This document shows, piece by piece, positions 61,401 to 64,000 of a DNA stretch of 64,000 nt (positions within the stretch are counted from its first letter, which is position 1; each line of letters begins with the position of its first letter). The DNA is from Voacanga thouarsii (lineage: Eukaryota > Streptophyta > Magnoliopsida > Gentianales > Apocynaceae): positions 3,100,001 to 3,164,000 of the forward strand of contig JANUWF010002061.1 in assembly GCA_026120185.1 (NCBI GenBank). Reading direction: 5' to 3'. Position numbers and translations under genes: made by a program. The notes beneath the pieces were generated by a model, which was not told the origin of the DNA, did no database searches, and was given only the letters and a program-made list of their open reading frames with translations.

Positions 61401-64000
61401 CTCCAGCATGTCCAATCATCTTCCCCGAACTCTTGTCTTGAAATACACCACCATTATGATGAAAAACCACCATACATTGTAAGTTATGGGCAAGTTTTTG
61501 GATGGATATCAGATTGGTAGTTAGCTTAGGGACATAGAGAACATTTTTCAAGATTAACAATGGGTTAATTTGGACACTTTCAATTCTTGCCACAGTGGTC
61601 AAAGAACCATTTGCAGTGGCTATTTTCTTACTGCTCGGGCACGGGGAATAAGTGGTGAAGATATTTGGTGAAGGGGTCATATTGTCGGTAGCTCCTGAAT
61701 CCATGATCCAAGAGGTGGAAAAGGTTGTATCCGAAACATTTAATCCAATGGAAAGTAGAAACTTACCTGAATATGCCACAGAACAAGTACCTGAGGGCTT
61801 TTCTAATCTGCTGATGAGTGCTCTCACCCTGTCCTATTCATCTTGTTTGAGACTAGCAATTTCTGACTTTGGTGGCTCAGCAATTTGGCCAGCTGCTACA
61901 TTGGCTTGTCCACTTTTGGATTGTCTCCTATTTTGTTCCCATTCTCGGCTAGGTGGTTTCCCATGAAGCGTTCAGTATTTTGCGCTTACAATTCGTGTTT
62001 GGGAGGTTGACATGATAAAAAAATATTTGCAGCAATTAAAGCCGCCTGAATAGGAAAAATAAAGAGAAAATGACAGCAATGAAGGCTGCCCGGAAGAGAA
62101 GACTGCTTGAAAGCGAAGAGAAAATAACAGCAGTGAAGGTTGCTCGGTACAAATCAGTATCAAAACAAGTGGAAACAACACAAGCAATAAAAGCTGGCTA
62201 TACAACACCTACGAGGAAGAAAAATAGAGGAGAAATACCAGCAATTAAGGCTGGTTGATCGTACGAATTAGGATGAACGAAACACCATCAGCAATTAAGG
62301 CTGGCCGGCAGAAGAAGAAGCAAAGAATAGGTGCAAGCAGAAAAATTAGAAGTAGACCAGGATGAACAGCTCTGATACCATAAGAAATTGAGAGAGAATA
62401 ATCTCTTTTCATATATTTCTCAAAGATTACAATGAGCTGATTACACACAAGCTGCCTAAGACATAAATATAGCAACTACCCTAATAAATTGATTCACAAA
62501 ATTTCCTAATCAATTCCCTAATTACTACCCACAAAATATCGTAATCACTGATTACAAAATCTCCTAATTTAAGGGTCAAACTTCTCTAATTCTAGTGTTA
62601 CAATATTTACAGCTTTATTTTCCTAAAATACACTCTTTAGCCATATTTTCCCACATCTTTCCCCTCTTCTAGGTATTAAATTTTCTCTACCCTTTTCCTG
62701 CCTAGTTTTCTTTGAATTAAGGAGATCTTATTTATTTGCCATCTGCTAAGCCCCTCTGTTAATAGTGCTGCTTGTAATTTACTACTAAATCCATCGTTGT
62801 AGTTAAGGCATCATGCACACATGCTGGCACTAGGTTTGACTATATTATTTTATGCATTATTGGATTGCATGTTGTGAACATTGCTGAAATTACTTAAAGC
62901 TTTGAGAATATTTCAGAAAAGATATATCTTTCTTTGCACTAAAATACAACTAAATCGTTTTCCATGAAAATCACAAGAAACCTCTGTTTAGAATGGATTT
63001 CAACTCTATCTTTCATGTGAGCTTTGGAGAAGTTGTTCTGTGTAGTATTTCCTTTTGTGGTTCACTGGTATGAGCATGAAAGGTGTTCAAGTATCAGCTT
63101 TCATTTCATGAGTGCTAAAATTATTGTTGGAGGGAGGAATAATAGAAATATATAAGAATATGGAATACATATTTCTGTGAGTGTTTTGTTACCTTATTGA
63201 AGGATCTTTCCTAAATTTGTGGTTAAGACAGAAAATATAATTCGCTTTAAAAGCATTCAGAACCATTCTTTTCCTTTTCTGATATGAGTATAAACTTTTT
63301 TTATTCTTTGTATGTTCTCCACGACCGGCTTTCTAATATTGCTAATTGCATTGAATTCTACTGGCTTCCTGCCTTAATTGTTACTAATTTATCATAAATT
63401 TTGTTTTCTGAGTCATGCATACTTTGCATTATATACTTTTTAAAAAGTATTATATTGTTTGTGCCATGCTCTTGTTTTTTCCTTTTTTGGCACCCATTGT
63501 ACTTTGAGATTGTGTACTGTGCACTGTAGTAAATCTTTTTATTTCCTTTAAAATATTATGCCACTGAACTAACTTCATGGTTTGTCAGAGTTGGTTTGCG
63601 TTTCCCATCAATGTCGATTGCATGCTATGATAGATATTCCAATCGTATCCCATTTCCTTCTGATACCAAGGCGATGATCAAGTTAAATGCAAGTGAAGAA
63701 TTTACAGCTCAGTTAACCAATATGAAGCAGTCAATGTCCTCCAATAATTTTGTTTTGACAATTAAGGTATTGGTATAGTTGGTGTTGATCTAAAAAGATA
63801 TCCTTTTACATGTTCAGGATGAGACAGGGATTGCTGAAAATTGTTTAACTTACAGAATGTGCAGGTAGAAAGCTGTGAACTGGATAAGATTCGGCCAAGC
63901 TATACAGCAAAGTTTTTTATATTTCCACTTGATGAATCTTTAATTGTGGAAATTCCTTGTCAAGGTCCTTTTTTTTTTTTTTTAAGCCAATCTTCCTGGA
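46441..64000 (+). CDS. GMI1: GMI1-like GHKL-ATPase / SMC-hinge protein gene (3' end beyond window)
   Basis: Coding exons read as 46441-46833, 46921-46950, 47052-47138, 47230-47285, 47927-48010, 49256-49328, 50470-50525, 50629-50731, 50875-50943, 51058-51144, 51726-51776, 52961-53090, 53218-53279, 53355-53483, 54066-54156, 54344-54378, 54825-54900, 54988-55170, 55349-55507, 55705-55726, 55833-55947, 56065-56181, 56596-56673, 56782-57093, 57223-57332, 63589-63766 and 63856-63964. Phases agree throughout. Exon 19 needs an AAG acceptor. The ATPase N-box ADLIDNSLQA is at about residues 166-175, DTGPGM at 201-206 and glycine loop GMFGYGGFIA at 245-254. The SMC hinge expected at the C-terminus lies outside. 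In Arabidopsis the DNA-damage-induced nuclear protein GMI1 promotes somatic homologous recombination; that role is transferred by family. No broken exon was found, so it looks functional. Confidence 0.85.
58193..58374 (-). repeat. 3' LTR of the intronic copia (internally deleted)
   Basis: Shares the outer about 145 bases with 62381-62655. The inner part is shorter and diverged. Confidence 0.65.
58375..58386 (-). promoter_or_regulatory. Polypurine tract of the intronic copia
   Basis: The minus strand reads CTTGAGGGGGAG immediately before the 3' LTR. Confidence 0.75.
58382..61970 (-). pseudogene. Copia gag end and pol (mostly readable, broken)
   Basis: On the minus strand the gag tail is KLHGKPPSREWEQNRRQ... 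(61970-61830), interrupted by a stop. The protease has WIMDSGATDNM (about 61700). The pre-integrase site and CEKCELANHKRAPF follow (about 61190), then the integrase with SNLIHIDTWGPS and a later GVAERKNSDLLEKTRALLFE (about 60770-60830). RT covers 59857-58815 with DVKNAFLHGDLQEEIY and VYVDDIIVTGS (about 59310-59330). RNase H has SSAEAEFRAMAQG and NDQLADVLTKGL (58470-58740). Breaks lie near 61290, 60935-61000, 59870-60077, 59470 and 58830. Much of gag is missing. Confidence 0.85.
61985..62340 (-). repeat. Degenerate tandem repeats in the copia leader
   Basis: Six copies of a CAGCAATTAAGGCTGG-like word at about 62031, 62071, 62130, 62187, 62238 and 62289, spaced about 40-60 bases, lie between the primer site and the gag remnant. 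Confidence 0.75.
62369..62380 (-). promoter_or_regulatory. Primer-binding site of the intronic copia
   Basis: The minus strand reads TGGTATCAGAGC directly after the 5' LTR, complementary to initiator tRNA-Met. Confidence 0.85.
62381..62655 (-). repeat. 5' LTR of the intronic copia
   Basis: 275 bp on the minus strand, starting TGTGGGAAAATATGG and ending CAATTTCTTA just before the primer site. Confidence 0.8.

Larger units (their letters stand above)
58193..62655 (-). mobile_element. Ty1/copia retrotransposon in antisense in an intron (gag-deleted)
   Basis: On the minus strand the order is 5' LTR (62655-62381), primer site, repeat-bearing leader, residual gag end, protease, integrase, RT, RNase H, polypurine tract, 3' LTR (58374-58193). 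The two LTRs share the outer about 145 bases starting TGTGGGAAAATATGG; the 3' LTR has lost internal sequence (182 versus 275 bp). No matching target duplication is seen (CTCCA versus TCTTT), so the 3' edge may be rearranged. Confidence 0.85.
57333..63588 (+). other. 6.3-kb intron of the GMI1-like gene holding a copia element
   Basis: The donor AG|GTATTATC (57332/57333) and acceptor TTTGTCAG (63588) join in phase, giving an Arg codon. Most other introns of the gene are 70 bp to 1.3 kb. The excess is the antisense copia element at 58193-62655; the flanks 57340-58130 and 62660-63580 are ordinary AT-rich intron sequence. Confidence 0.75.

Noticed and set aside
1..64000. CRISPR arrays, operons, rRNA or clear tRNA genes
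   Set aside because: None seen. The window is plant nuclear DNA; repeats are transposons and microsatellites.

Overview
This is a piece of a flowering-plant nuclear genome, most likely a woody or other core eudicot. It is AT-rich, with intron-split genes (GT-AG introns), nested LTR retrotransposons, CACTA, hAT and Mutator-type DNA transposons, and old copies of a plant pararetrovirus (Caulimoviridae). There are no prokaryotic features. I could not fix the species from sequence alone.

Only one gene looks functional: a GHKL-ATPase/SMC-hinge family gene of the GMI1 type on the + strand, from the ATG at 46441 to beyond the right end. I can place 27 coding exons, about 998 codons, roughly the first 60% of such a protein. 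The intron between the exons ending at 57332 and starting at 63589 is swollen to about 6.3 kb by an antisense Ty1/copia element (58193-62655).

Region by region. 1-11065 is repeat-rich and holds three broken host gene fragments: a RINGv exon (2677-2802), an RKD-type RWP-RK pseudogene with in-frame stops (7324-8123), and an orphan last exon of a MYB98/MYB118-like R2R3-MYB (9502-9915). There is also a candidate Helitron 3' end at 4522. 11113-28560 is a rearranged endogenous pararetrovirus locus (florendovirus/petuvirus-like). At least five segments lie in alternating orientation, all with stops and frameshifts, bounded or split by (TG)n, (CATA)n and (CA)n/(GTAT)n microsatellites. One copy of the viral leader is interrupted by a head-to-head pair of tiny LTR-like (TRIM-like) elements at 16565-17033.

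29575-30088 is the right end of a CACTA transposon, made of about a dozen hairpin units. 31572-35087 (- strand) is a FAR1/MULE transposase pseudogene split by a solo LTR (32752-34547) with a perfect 5-bp target duplication. Another copy of that LTR family opens the window, inverted. 36880-38366 is a non-autonomous hAT element with an 8-bp target duplication, inserted into a purine-rich repeat. The same repeat was also hit by a complete but dead Ty1/copia element (38817-44393) with near-identical 352-bp LTRs. From 45.2 kb rightward the window is the GMI1-like gene and its promoter region.

Apart from the GMI1-like gene, the coding signals are relics. The main interest is structural: the inversion architecture and microsatellite borders of the viral locus, the palindromic mini-element in its leader, a conserved TATA-like box ahead of viral ORF2, and nested insertions whose order can be read from target duplications.
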